10,593 nucleotides of DNA from an uncultured Bacillota bacterium. Lineage in GTDB: Bacteria > Bacillota > Dehalobacteriia > UBA4068. The stretch is from positions 1-10,593 of the forward strand of contig CAKRYM010000032.1 of NCBI GenBank assembly GCA_934427095.1. Reading direction: 5' to 3'. The notes below the pieces were generated by a model. That model saw nothing but the letters and a program-made list of their open reading frames with translations, was not told where the DNA came from and made no database searches. Of the stretch, positions 1 to 7,084 are shown piece after piece. Position 1 is the first letter of the stretch, and every line of letters starts with the position of its first letter. A program made the position numbers and the translations under genes.

Positions 1-55
1 GGGCAGCCGCCTCTTCCCTACCGAAAAAGCGGGCTAAAAAATTGGATATCGCCAT
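1..55 (-). CDS. minE: MinE N-terminus, cell division topological specificity factor (partial)
   Basis: Only the first 18 codons lie in the window; the frame is open to the edge. The visible peptide MAISNFLARFFGREEAAA matches the start of MinE: a short amphipathic membrane-binding segment (about residues 2-11, rich in F, L and R) that leads into the MinD-contact helix, which would lie outside the window. MinE stimulates MinD ATPase at the membrane and drives Min oscillation or localisation, so that the division inhibitor is kept away from midcell. The ATG at 55-53 follows the minD stop by 11 bases and is preceded by a GGGGG-type ribosome binding site that begins immediately after the minD TAG, so translation is probably coupled to minD. 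The call rests on a short peptide plus its position directly after minD; both agree well. Confidence 0.8.
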   Translation of the reverse strand, partial: MAISNFLARFFGREEAAA

Positions 56-66
56 AACCGCACCCC

Positions 67-861
67 CTATTCGGATTTGAACATATGCATCAGACGACCG
101 AATAAGCTGCGCTTTTCTTCCAAATCCATCAAGGGAACCTGTTCTCCGTTAATGCGGCGAGCAATGTTACGGAAAGCCTGTCCCGGACGGGAGTGCTCGT
201 CAAAGACAGTAGGTTCGCCCTTATTGGTGGAAATCACAATCGCGTCATCATCAGGCACAACGCCCTGCAAATCCACGGCCAAAATTTCCAGGATATCCTC
301 TACCCCCATCATATCACCGCTTTTTACCATATTGGTACGAATACGGTTAATGATAAGGCGCGGCTCTGCAATACCAGCGGCTTCCAACAAGCCGATAATC
401 CGGTCGGCATCACGCACCGCAGAAACTTCCGGTGTGGTAACGACAATGGCTTCGTCCGCACCAGCAATAGCGTTTTTAAAGCCATGTTCGATGCCAGCCG
501 GGCAGTCGATAATGACATAATCAAATTCTTCCTTCAGCTTTGTGCAAAGCTCTAACATCTGATCGGTCGTAACAGCCGTTTTATCCTTTGTCTGCGCAGC
601 AGGAAGCAGGAACAAGGTTTCCAAACGCTTGTCCTTAATCAGCGCCTGCTTTAGACGGCAATTCCCCCGGACGGCATCCACCAAATCATATACGATACGG
701 TTTTCTAACCCCAGCACCACGTCAAGATTACGCAGGCCGATATCCGTATCCACCAGAACAACCTTTTTGCCTAGCATAGCTAAGGCTGTTCCTACATTGG
801 CACTGGTCGTGGTTTTCCCTACGCCGCCTTTGCCAGAGGTTATCACAATTACTCTGCCCAT
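67..861 (-). CDS. minD: Septum site-determining ATPase MinD
   Basis: A 264-residue protein of normal MinD length. It opens with the deviant Walker A motif GKGGVGKTT (about residues 10-18), followed by VDTDIGLRNLDVVLGL (about 38-53), which is diagnostic of MinD rather than ParA or Mrp relatives. A Walker B-like segment, DYVIIDCPAG, lies near residue 115. The C-terminus, EEKRSLFGRLMHMFKSE, is the amphipathic helix that anchors ATP-bound MinD dimers to the inner membrane. MinD recruits MinC to inhibit FtsZ ring assembly away from midcell and is displaced by MinE. The ATG at 861 has GGAGG nine bases upstream, and this site overlaps the end of the preceding minC-like gene. The minE start follows 11 bases after the TAG stop, so the three genes are almost certainly co-transcribed. 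Nothing appears missing or broken. Confidence 0.97.
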   Translation of the reverse strand: MGRVIVITSGKGGVGKTTTSANVGTALAMLGKKVVLVDTDIGLRNLDVVLGLENRIVYDLVDAVRGNCRLKQALIKDKRLETLFLLPAAQTKDKTAVTTDQMLELCTKLKEEFDYVIIDCPAGIEHGFKNAIAGADEAIVVTTPEVSAVRDADRIIGLLEAAGIAEPRLIINRIRTNMVKSGDMMGVEDILEILAVDLQGVVPDDDAIVISTNKGEPTVFDEHSRPGQAFRNIARRINGEQVPLMDLEEKRSLFGRLMHMFKSE

Positions 862-876
862 TTATCCGTTCCTCCT

Positions 877-1266
877 TTATCTCGGGGGTTGATATTCTTC
901 AATGACTACCATATCATCTTTGATCCGTGCGGTTTCCGGCGGTTTGTTGCCATTTCCTTCCGTATCATCCGGCGGACGGGTGATATGGGACGCAATTCTC
1001 AGCTGAGTGGGAGCAAAATTCAGGGCTGTTACCGTAGCGTCTTCATCCCCTCTTGCCCCGGCATGTACCAAACCGCGTAAGGCGCCCATGACCAGGATAT
1101 GGCCAGTAGCTACCACTTCCGCGCCAGCATTCACATCACCAAGAATCACCACATTCCCATCAAAACTAACGTTTTGTCCAGAGCGTAAACTCTTTTCATA
1201 TAATACCGTTGGTTTACCGGATAATGCGGTTGACCATTTTCTGACCATCCAAAACAAACCTCCCAT
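877..1266 (-). CDS. minC: MinC-like protein consisting of the C-terminal domain only
   Basis: A 129-residue protein matching the C-terminal beta-helix domain of MinC. It has the RSGQ motif (residues 28-31) that forms the MinD-binding surface, then GNVVILGDVNAGAEVVATGHI, the GALRGLVHAGARGDEDA segment, and the LRIAS-ITRPPD exit of the domain. It ends in a Pro/charged tail with MVVIEEYQPP. Typical MinC is about 210-230 residues and has an additional N-terminal FtsZ-antagonist domain, which is absent here. The frame stays open upstream to 1347, inside the end of folC, but contains no ATG, GTG or TTG. Two starts are possible: ATG 1266 with a weak GGTGG, or ATG 1248 (residue 7), which has a much stronger GGGAGG at 1259-1264, ten bases away. 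The stop overlaps the minD ribosome binding site. It should still bind MinD and possibly the FtsZ tail, but direct inhibition of FtsZ polymerisation is doubtful (inference). Confidence 0.88.
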   Translation of the reverse strand: MGGLFWMVRKWSTALSGKPTVLYEKSLRSGQNVSFDGNVVILGDVNAGAEVVATGHILVMGALRGLVHAGARGDEDATVTALNFAPTQLRIASHITRPPDDTEGNGNKPPETARIKDDMVVIEEYQPPR

Positions 1267-1331
1267 AGGGACTAAATTCCACCGTAGTGAGTTCGCTATT
1301 CCGTTACCATTTTCCTGCCAACTGCTGGAAA

Positions 1332-2630
1332 TTACCTTTTTTGCAATTCATCTAACAAATAGAGCCGCAAATCCGCAATCAAATATAAGGACCCCGCCGC
1401 AAGCAGCATATCATATTTCCCTTCCGCCAATAGGGACATTGCTTCTGCGCAAGCTTTACGGTTATCTGCCTCAATTTCTGCCTCTACGCCTGCTTTACGG
1501 CAAATTTCCGCAATGGTTTCCCAATCCCCAGCCCGGCTAGGGTTATTGGGCGGAGTGACAATGGCGTAATCTAGCCATTTCAACAGCTGAGGCAGAGCTT
1601 CTTCCCGTTGCTTATCCCCCAGCATACCTAAAATCCCCAAAATTCGTTTATTTGGCCAAAAAGCCTCTACCGCCTGGGACAAAGCAGCCATACCAGGCTC
1701 ATTATGGGCGCCATCCACCACCACCAAGGGCTGCTCAGACAGCTTTTCTAAGCGACCTGGCCAACGAGCTTCCCGCAACCCCTGAGCAATGGCCTGCTTC
1801 GAAAAGCCGGCCTTTACCGCAGCAGCAACGGCTAACGCAGCGTTTTCCAGCTGATAAAGACCCAAAAGGGAAACATGGAGTTCTACATATTCCCCTTCGG
1901 GTAAATGCAAGTCCAGTTCAGAGCCGTTTTCCGTTACTTTGGCCTTTTGGATTTGAATCTCTTCCCCTAACACTGCCAAAGGCGCATGCATTTCTCTGGC
2001 TTTTTCCCGCAACACGGTTAAAGCCTCTCCCGTTGCGGCAGTGACTACCGGTATATGAGGCTTAATAATCCCTGCTTTTTTATGGGCTATTTTTTCCACG
2101 GTATTGCCTAAGTGCAGTAAATGGTCTAATCCCACATTAGTAATGACCGAAACATCCGGCAAAATCACATTAGTGGCGTCAGCATCCCCGCCTAAGCCTA
2201 CTTCTACCACAGCCACGTCCACCTGCTCTTGGGCAAACCAAAGATAAGCCACGGCCGTGGCTGCTTCAAATTCCGTAGGGCTTTCCCAGCCCTCTTCCAC
2301 CATTTGATGGAGAGCCGCCATGACCTGGGAAAAGACATCCACAAAGCGTTCCTCGCCAATCATTTCCCCGTTGATGCGGAAGCGTTCCCGGTGACAATTC
2401 AAATGGGGCGAGGTAAACAGAGCGGTCTTTTTCCCCGCAGCTTGGGCAATAGCGGAAAGCATAGCGCTAACAGAGCCCTTTCCATTGGTGCCGGCAATAT
2501 GAATCATATGGGGAATCTGTTTTTGGGGATTCCCTAAACGGCGCAATAGTTCCGTAATCCGCTCTAACCCTTCATAGATGCCAAAACGGTACAAAGCGTG
2601 TAACTCTTCCAAAGCCTCTGCATAGTTCAT
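1332..2630 (-). CDS. folC: Bifunctional folylpolyglutamate synthase / dihydrofolate synthase
   Basis: A 432-residue Mur-ligase-family enzyme that adds glutamate to dihydropteroate and to reduced folates in the cytoplasm, using ATP. Landmarks from the ATG at 2630: LYRFGI near the N-terminus; P-loop GTNGKGS (47-53); TSPHL (73-77), a folate/ATP-site loop; VEVGLGG-DATN (about 142-154); NVGLDH (165-170); HKKAGIIKP (183-191), containing the lysine normally carbamylated; WPGRLE (290-295) in the C-terminal domain; and DGAHN (306-310). Length is normal. A TTG six bases further upstream is in frame, but ATG 2630 is preferred because GGAG (2638-2641) sits seven bases before it. It lies 71 bases after valS, a common Firmicute pairing, and 65 bases before the minC-like gene. 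One oddity: the usual GGRLDATN reads GGDADATN here. Confidence 0.96.
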   Translation of the reverse strand: MNYAEALEELHALYRFGIYEGLERITELLRRLGNPQKQIPHMIHIAGTNGKGSVSAMLSAIAQAAGKKTALFTSPHLNCHRERFRINGEMIGEERFVDVFSQVMAALHQMVEEGWESPTEFEAATAVAYLWFAQEQVDVAVVEVGLGGDADATNVILPDVSVITNVGLDHLLHLGNTVEKIAHKKAGIIKPHIPVVTAATGEALTVLREKAREMHAPLAVLGEEIQIQKAKVTENGSELDLHLPEGEYVELHVSLLGLYQLENAALAVAAAVKAGFSKQAIAQGLREARWPGRLEKLSEQPLVVVDGAHNEPGMAALSQAVEAFWPNKRILGILGMLGDKQREEALPQLLKWLDYAIVTPPNNPSRAGDWETIAEICRKAGVEAEIEADNRKACAEAMSLLAEGKYDMLLAAGSLYLIADLRLYLLDELQKR

Positions 2631-2648
2631 GAACAATCTCCATCCGGT

Positions 2649-2682
2649 AAAAGTACGGCCGGAAGCTTGCTTCCCGCCGTAC
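2649..2682 (-). other. Hairpin between valS and folC
   Basis: The minus-strand transcript can form a stem of GTACGGC with GCCGTAC (7 bp), one G-G mismatch, then GGAAGC with GCTTCC around a tiny loop, followed by TTTTACC. The stem is strong but the T-run is only four bases. It therefore looks more like a leaky terminator, attenuator or RNA-processing/stability element that tunes folC and the min genes relative to valS than a full stop. The structure is read directly from the sequence; the function is inferred. Confidence 0.55.
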
Positions 2683-2701
2683 TCTCGCCATACGTTTTCA
2701 C

Positions 2702-5350
2702 TTATTTAAACATCTTTAAGTGCTCATTCAAGGAATTCAGCTTCATCTCGCATTCCGCTTGTTTGGCCTTTTCCTTTTCCACCACTTCTGCGGGAGCTTT
2801 GGCCAAGAAGCCTGGGTTGGAAAGCTTACCCGCCATGCGTTTTAATTCCGTTTCCGTGTTGGCAATTTCCTTTTGGATACGGGCAATTTCCTTATCCAAG
2901 TCAATGAGGCCAGCCAAAGGCACGTAAATATCCACCCCGCGTACATGGGCTTTCGCTGCCTTATCTGGCGCCGGATAATCCTCAGCCACAAAGGTGATAG
3001 TATCCGCAGAAGCCAACATTTGAATATAAGCTTCCGCTTCTTTCATCTGGGCCAGCAATGCTTCCGGCGCACTCAAAATCAGCGCAGCCTTTTTGCCCAT
3101 GGGCACATTCATCTCCGCACGGATATTGCGCACCGCACGGATCAGCTCCATCACGGTTTCCATCTGCCGTGTTTCTTCCTCATACCGGGGCAGATCTTTA
3201 CCGTCAGGATATTTGGTGAGCATAATGGTTTCCCCACTATGGGGCAACTGCTGCCACAATTCCTCGGTAATAAACGGCGTATAAGGATGCAGCAATTCCA
3301 AAATTCCCCGAAGCACTTGAATCAGCACGGTTTGGGCGGTATATTTTTCCTCTACCGTCCCTTTATAAAGGCGAAGTTTGGCCAGCTCCACATACCAGTC
3401 GCAGAATTCATCCCAAGCAAAATCATAAATGGCCCGCAGCGCCTCGCCCAATTCATATTTTTCCAAATTTTGATTGGCTGCTTCCGCCGTCTGAGCAAAG
3501 CGGGTCAGAATCCATTTATCCGCCAAGGAAAGAGTCAAAGGATACTGGTCTGCCTGATAATCCTGCAAATTCATTAAAGCGAAACGGGTGGCGTTCCACA
3601 GCTTGTTCATGAAGTTGCGAGCGCCTTCCAATCTTTCCTGTTTAAAGCGCATATCATTCCCAGGGCTATTGCCGGTAATCAGGGTGAAGCGCAGGGAGTC
3701 CGCACCGTAATTATCAATGATTTCCAAGGGATCGATGCCGTTCCCCAGGGACTTACTCATCTTGCGGCCTAATTCATCCCGGACAATGCCGTGAATAAAC
3801 ACATCCCGGAAAGGAATTTCCTTCATCTGTTCCATGGCGTCAAACATCATTCTGGCCACCCAGAAGAAAATGATATCATAGCCCGTCACCAACACGCTGG
3901 TGGGATAGAAGGTTTTCAGCAGGTCCGTTTGTTCCGGCCAACCCAAGGTAGAAAAAGGCCAGAGCCCCGAGCTAAACCAGGTATCCAACACATCGGGATC
4001 CTGCTCTAAATGCTTACTACCGCATTTGGGGCAGCAGGTAGGGTCGTCCACCTGGCAAATAACCTCGCCACAATCCTGACAATACCAGACCGGAATACGA
4101 TGTCCCCACCAAAGCTGGCGGCTGATGCACCAGTCGCGAATATTTTCCAACCAGTTGGTATAAGTCTTCGTAAAACGGGCAGGGACAAAACGCGTACGGC
4201 CGTCCTGCACCGCTTTAATAGCAGGCTCAGCCAAAGGCGCCATTTTCACAAACCACTGAGGAGAGATCAGCGGTTCCACAGCGGTATGGCAACGATAGCA
4301 TTCCCCAACAGCATGGGTGAGGTCCGTAATTTTATCCAACAAACCCATTTCCTGGAACCGTTCAACGATCTTTTGGCGGCATTCCATCATATCCATACCG
4401 GCATATTCCCCGGCCGCCTCATTCATCTTGCCATCTTTACCGATGACTGTGACGAAGTCCAAATGATGCCGCAAGCCAATTTCAAAGTCATTCGGATCAT
4501 GGGAAGGCGTGATTTTTACGGCGCCAGTTCCGAATTCCATATCCACATAATCATCAGCGATAATGGGAATTTCTTTATTAACAATGGGCAACAGCAACAT
4601 TTTGCCCACTTTATCTTTATACCGTTCATCATCCGGATGCACGGCCACGGCCGTATCCCCCAGCATGGTTTCAGGACGAGTAGTGGCGATCACCACATAG
4701 CCGCTGCCATCCGCATAGGGATAACGCAAATGCCAAAGATGCCCATCATGATCCACATGCTCCACTTCAATATCGGAAATGGTGGTTTGGCAATGGCTGC
4801 ACCAGTTGACAATATAAGAGCCGCGATAAATCAAACCCTTATTGTACAGCTCAACAAAGGTTTCTCTTACCGCACGGGAACATCCCTCGTCCATAGTGAA
4901 ACGCTCCACATCCCAGTCGCAAGAAGTCCCCAGCATACGTAGCTGTTTGACAATACGGTCATGATAACGATCTTTCCAGGCCCAGGTCCGTTCCAGGAAT
5001 TTTTCGCGGCCCAAATCATATTTGGAAAGCCCCTCAGCCCGCAGGGATTCCTCAACTTTAGCCTGGGTAGCAATACCGGCATGATCCGTGCCAGGCAGCC
5101 AAAGGACATGACGTCCCTGCATACGGCGCCAACGAATCAACACATCCTGCAAGGTTTCGTCCAGGGAATGTCCCATATGCAGCTGCCCGGTAACATTAGG
5201 CGGCGGCATCACAATGCAGAAAGGCTCTCCATCGGGATTATTTTTGTGGCTAAAATACCCATGATCTAGCCAATACTGATACCATTTTTCCTCTACAGCA
5301 GAGGGGCTATACACCTTCGGTATGGCCTGCTCTTTTTTGTTCTCTTCCAT
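2702..5350 (-). CDS. valS: Valyl-tRNA synthetase
   Basis: An 882-residue class Ia aminoacyl-tRNA synthetase that attaches valine to tRNA-Val. The HIGH-type signature is HMGH (residues 58-61) in the context PPPNVTGQLHMGH, and KMSKS is at 530-534. The CP1 editing domain carries TTRPETMLGDTAV (about 223-235) and GTGAVKITPSHDPNDFE (about 274-290), which hydrolyse mischarged Thr-tRNA. Cysteine pairs at 184/187, 351/354, 424/427 and 440/443 look like zinc knuckles. WWGHRIPVWYC (414-424) and DVLDTWFSSGLWPFS (453-467) are typical of ValS. The anticodon-binding domain follows, and the last 70 residues form the valine-specific coiled-coil arm. Length is normal for bacteria. AGGAGA lies eight bases before the ATG. 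A promoter lies upstream and I see no T-box leader, although many Firmicute valS genes have one. Confidence 0.98.
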   Translation of the reverse strand: MEENKKEQAIPKVYSPSAVEEKWYQYWLDHGYFSHKNNPDGEPFCIVMPPPNVTGQLHMGHSLDETLQDVLIRWRRMQGRHVLWLPGTDHAGIATQAKVEESLRAEGLSKYDLGREKFLERTWAWKDRYHDRIVKQLRMLGTSCDWDVERFTMDEGCSRAVRETFVELYNKGLIYRGSYIVNWCSHCQTTISDIEVEHVDHDGHLWHLRYPYADGSGYVVIATTRPETMLGDTAVAVHPDDERYKDKVGKMLLLPIVNKEIPIIADDYVDMEFGTGAVKITPSHDPNDFEIGLRHHLDFVTVIGKDGKMNEAAGEYAGMDMMECRQKIVERFQEMGLLDKITDLTHAVGECYRCHTAVEPLISPQWFVKMAPLAEPAIKAVQDGRTRFVPARFTKTYTNWLENIRDWCISRQLWWGHRIPVWYCQDCGEVICQVDDPTCCPKCGSKHLEQDPDVLDTWFSSGLWPFSTLGWPEQTDLLKTFYPTSVLVTGYDIIFFWVARMMFDAMEQMKEIPFRDVFIHGIVRDELGRKMSKSLGNGIDPLEIIDNYGADSLRFTLITGNSPGNDMRFKQERLEGARNFMNKLWNATRFALMNLQDYQADQYPLTLSLADKWILTRFAQTAEAANQNLEKYELGEALRAIYDFAWDEFCDWYVELAKLRLYKGTVEEKYTAQTVLIQVLRGILELLHPYTPFITEELWQQLPHSGETIMLTKYPDGKDLPRYEEETRQMETVMELIRAVRNIRAEMNVPMGKKAALILSAPEALLAQMKEAEAYIQMLASADTITFVAEDYPAPDKAAKAHVRGVDIYVPLAGLIDLDKEIARIQKEIANTETELKRMAGKLSNPGFLAKAPAEVVEKEKAKQAECEMKLNSLNEHLKMFK

Positions 5351-5411
5351 AAATGATCTCTCCTACAACATAAGTTCTATCCTGATTCGGATTGCTTTAC
5401 GATATCAAGTA

Positions 5412-5440
5412 ATTTTAGCACAAAAGTGCCCGTTGTGCAA
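5412..5440 (-). promoter_or_regulatory. Probable valS operon promoter (extended -10)
   Basis: On the minus strand TTGCAC (5435-5440), a 17-base spacer and TAAAAT (5412-5417) form a sigma-70-type promoter. The -10 matches the consensus at five of six bases and is preceded by TGC, giving an extended -10 element that compensates for the poor -35. Transcription would start near 5405, leaving a leader of about 55 bases before the valS ATG. An inverted repeat, GCACAA with TTGTGC separated by nine bases, fills the spacer and could be an operator. Confidence 0.6.
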
Positions 5441-5474
5441 GAAGTATCCCGCATAAATGCAGCAAAATCCCTGC

Positions 5475-5491
5475 TTTGCCCAAGAAAAAAG
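5475..5491 (-). repeat. 17-base repeat, copy 1
   Basis: CTTTTTTCTTGGGCAAA on the minus strand overlaps the T-run and immediate downstream flank of the terminator at 5485-5540. An identical 17-mer occurs on the plus strand at 10245-10261 in the gap between metQ and pnp. It is partly low-complexity, so chance is possible. Confidence 0.45.
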
Positions 5492-5540
5492 CCTAATTTT
5501 CTTATTCCCGCGAAGGCGGAAAGAAAAATTAGGCTTTTTC
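5485..5540 (-). terminator. Strong intrinsic terminator after the 471-residue gene
   Basis: A long near-perfect inverted repeat: AAAAAGCCTAATTTTTCTT pairs with its complement with one bulged base, an inner CCGC-CTTC-GCGG stem caps it, and six T residues end the minus-strand copy. It lies ten bases after the stop of the 471-residue gene and upstream of the valS promoter, so it separates the two transcription units. Because the A and T flanks are symmetric it could also stop plus-strand transcription. Confidence 0.88.
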
Positions 5541-5549
5541 CTAAAGAGA

Positions 5550-6965
5550 TCACAATTTAATTTGGAGATTAAAGGCGGAAATTTCTACATTGTTATCCTT
5601 AGCATCCACCACAAAACAAGGTAAACCAGCGATACGACGGCGTTTTGCCTTGGGTTTTGCCATTGCTTCTTCGGCTTCCTCTTCTGGCGATAATACTTCC
5701 GCAGTGACGGCTTCTACTTCTGAAGCTGCGGCGTCTGTTTCAGAAGCAGCGGCAGCAACCAAAGAAGCTTCTTCTGCGTTTTGTTCAGCTGATTGATCCG
5801 ATTCCTCAGGCTGAGCCATGGTTTTTTCTACAGCGGATAGTTTCCCCTGCGACTCTGTGCTGCTGGGGAAGACCACATCCTCAACAGAAGCAGGTTTTTG
5901 AAATTCTACCTTAATACAAATGGGATCTGGTGCACCCTTTTCATACTGGGTTTTGACTACCGGCCCCTCTGCTTTTTCTTTTGTCTGCATTTTTGCGACC
6001 ATAGGTTCTGCTTCAGCAGTAGATCGCTGGATTATGGATTCTCCTGCATATACTTGTTCTGCACTTTCTTCCTCTATTGCCCTACTGGCTTCCTCGCCTC
6101 TACGGTTAATAATCCCTGTGGGTTCTGGCATTTCCTCCATCAACGTAGCGGACCAAAGATTCTCTTTTTCCGAGGTTGAAATAGATTCTGCCAGGGTTTC
6201 TGCCTGAGGCGCTTCCGTATCTTCCCTTTCCTGGGTTACAGGTGCAGCAGTCATTTCTTCCGCAATGCGAACCATTTCCTCTGGCTCTTGTTGCATTTCT
6301 TCCGTTGTCAGCACAGAGCCTGGAGCCTCAGCATGCTCCTGATCAATTCTTTGCCACAGGGCATTGGCATCTGCCACGGTTTGATCTGCTTCTTCCACCA
6401 AACGATGAATCATCTCTACGGTTTGTTCTTTTTCCTGATTATCCTGATTCAGGCTGACCAAAGTCCATCCCCCGCTTTCTCTCTTCCTTTTGGGATATTG
6501 TTCAACGCACGGCTGTTGCCAAGACAGAGACGTTTCCTGCTTCGGCTGTCCTCCTTGCGCAAACGGAATATCCCTTTTTTGCTCCTCTTGGGCAAGGATC
6601 AGCTCCCCTTCTAGTTCCAAACCATTTAGCGCCACCTTATATCCATGGTAAAACCCCAAGGAAAAGCACACATTCTCGGGAATGTTCTGCTTAGGCAAAC
6701 GAAATTCCATAGGCAGCGTCGTTAGGAACTGCCAAGGTTCTCCGGCATAACGCTGGGCGATCTGGAAAGCAAAGGGATTTTCGCTCTCCCCGGCTGCGGT
6801 GTAATCCACCAGTAGATCCGCTTCTCCCTTGCACCAGAACCAGTCCTCCTGGGTGCCGGAGACCCAATTCTTCAATTCCATCTCCACTTTTGTGACCGCA
6901 GCGATCCCTGGAGATCCAGCTGGGATCATCACCGTTCGCCGAAACGGTATCGTCAGCGTGACCAT
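5550..6965 (-). CDS. Uncharacterised acidic protein with beta-rich N-terminus and conserved-looking basic C-tail
   Basis: A 471-residue protein that I do not recognise by name. The ATG at 6965 is chosen because GGGAGG (6972-6977) sits six bases upstream; a longer in-frame ATG at 7025 has no convincing site. Residues 1-125 alternate hydrophobic and polar residues like a beta-domain. Two similar endings, WCKGEADLLVDYTA (about 44-57) and LNGLELEGELILA (about 113-125), loosely recall the SPOCS/DUF3794 fold of spore-coat proteins (inference). Residues about 170-435 are a low-complexity Glu/Ala/Ser/Thr/Gln region, probably disordered, interrupted by a short strand-like segment ICIKVEFQKP (349-358). 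The tail switches to basic KPKAKRRR (437-444), then GLPCFVVDAKDNNVEISAFN, which looks folded. There is no signal peptide or membrane segment, so it is probably cytoplasmic. It follows comF after a terminator and has its own terminator, so it may be a separate unit. No function is assigned. Confidence 0.85.
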   Translation of the reverse strand: MVTLTIPFRRTVMIPAGSPGIAAVTKVEMELKNWVSGTQEDWFWCKGEADLLVDYTAAGESENPFAFQIAQRYAGEPWQFLTTLPMEFRLPKQNIPENVCFSLGFYHGYKVALNGLELEGELILAQEEQKRDIPFAQGGQPKQETSLSWQQPCVEQYPKRKRESGGWTLVSLNQDNQEKEQTVEMIHRLVEEADQTVADANALWQRIDQEHAEAPGSVLTTEEMQQEPEEMVRIAEEMTAAPVTQEREDTEAPQAETLAESISTSEKENLWSATLMEEMPEPTGIINRRGEEASRAIEEESAEQVYAGESIIQRSTAEAEPMVAKMQTKEKAEGPVVKTQYEKGAPDPICIKVEFQKPASVEDVVFPSSTESQGKLSAVEKTMAQPEESDQSAEQNAEEASLVAAAASETDAAASEVEAVTAEVLSPEEEAEEAMAKPKAKRRRIAGLPCFVVDAKDNNVEISAFNLQIKL

Positions 6966-7036
6966 GGCAAACCTCCCACACATTCTCTTTTGCATGTATA
7001 CGCCGAGGGGTTCCCTTTTATGCACCGCTGACCAGA

Positions 7037-7063
7037 GAAAAAGCCAGTTCCCTTTGGACTGGC
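7037..7063 (-). terminator. Intrinsic terminator after comF
   Basis: The minus strand reads GCCAGT (7058-7063), a nine-base loop containing CC and GG that can extend the stem across a small bulge, ACTGGC (7043-7048) and then TTTTT. It lies about 20 bases after the comF stop and should end the pnp-comF transcript. The stem is short, so some read-through into the downstream 471-residue gene is possible. The rest of the 6966-7084 gap shows only that gene's ribosome binding site and a poor -10-like TATACA. Confidence 0.7.
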
Positions 7064-7084
7064 AGTTCTTCTTTACGCTTTATG

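Noticed and set aside
2631..2636. TTG start of folC at 2636
   Set aside because: The ATG two codons later has ideal spacing (seven bases) from GGAG, and family members start at the equivalent position.
2873..3577. Plus-strand open frame (234 codons) opposite the valS 3' region
   Set aside because: Antisense shadow; valS reads without interruption across it.
4010..4942. Long plus-strand open frame (310 codons) opposite valS
   Set aside because: It is the antisense of a fully conserved valS, has no family resemblance and is rich in His/Ile/Arg as expected from a reverse-frame shadow.
5351..5549. T-box riboswitch upstream of valS
   Set aside because: No T-box core sequence, and the only large hairpin lies upstream of the promoter and serves the preceding gene.
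6966..7025. N-terminal extension of the acidic protein to the ATG at 7025
   Set aside because: The extension has no Shine-Dalgarno sequence, whereas GGGAGG at 6972-6977 clearly serves the ATG at 6965.
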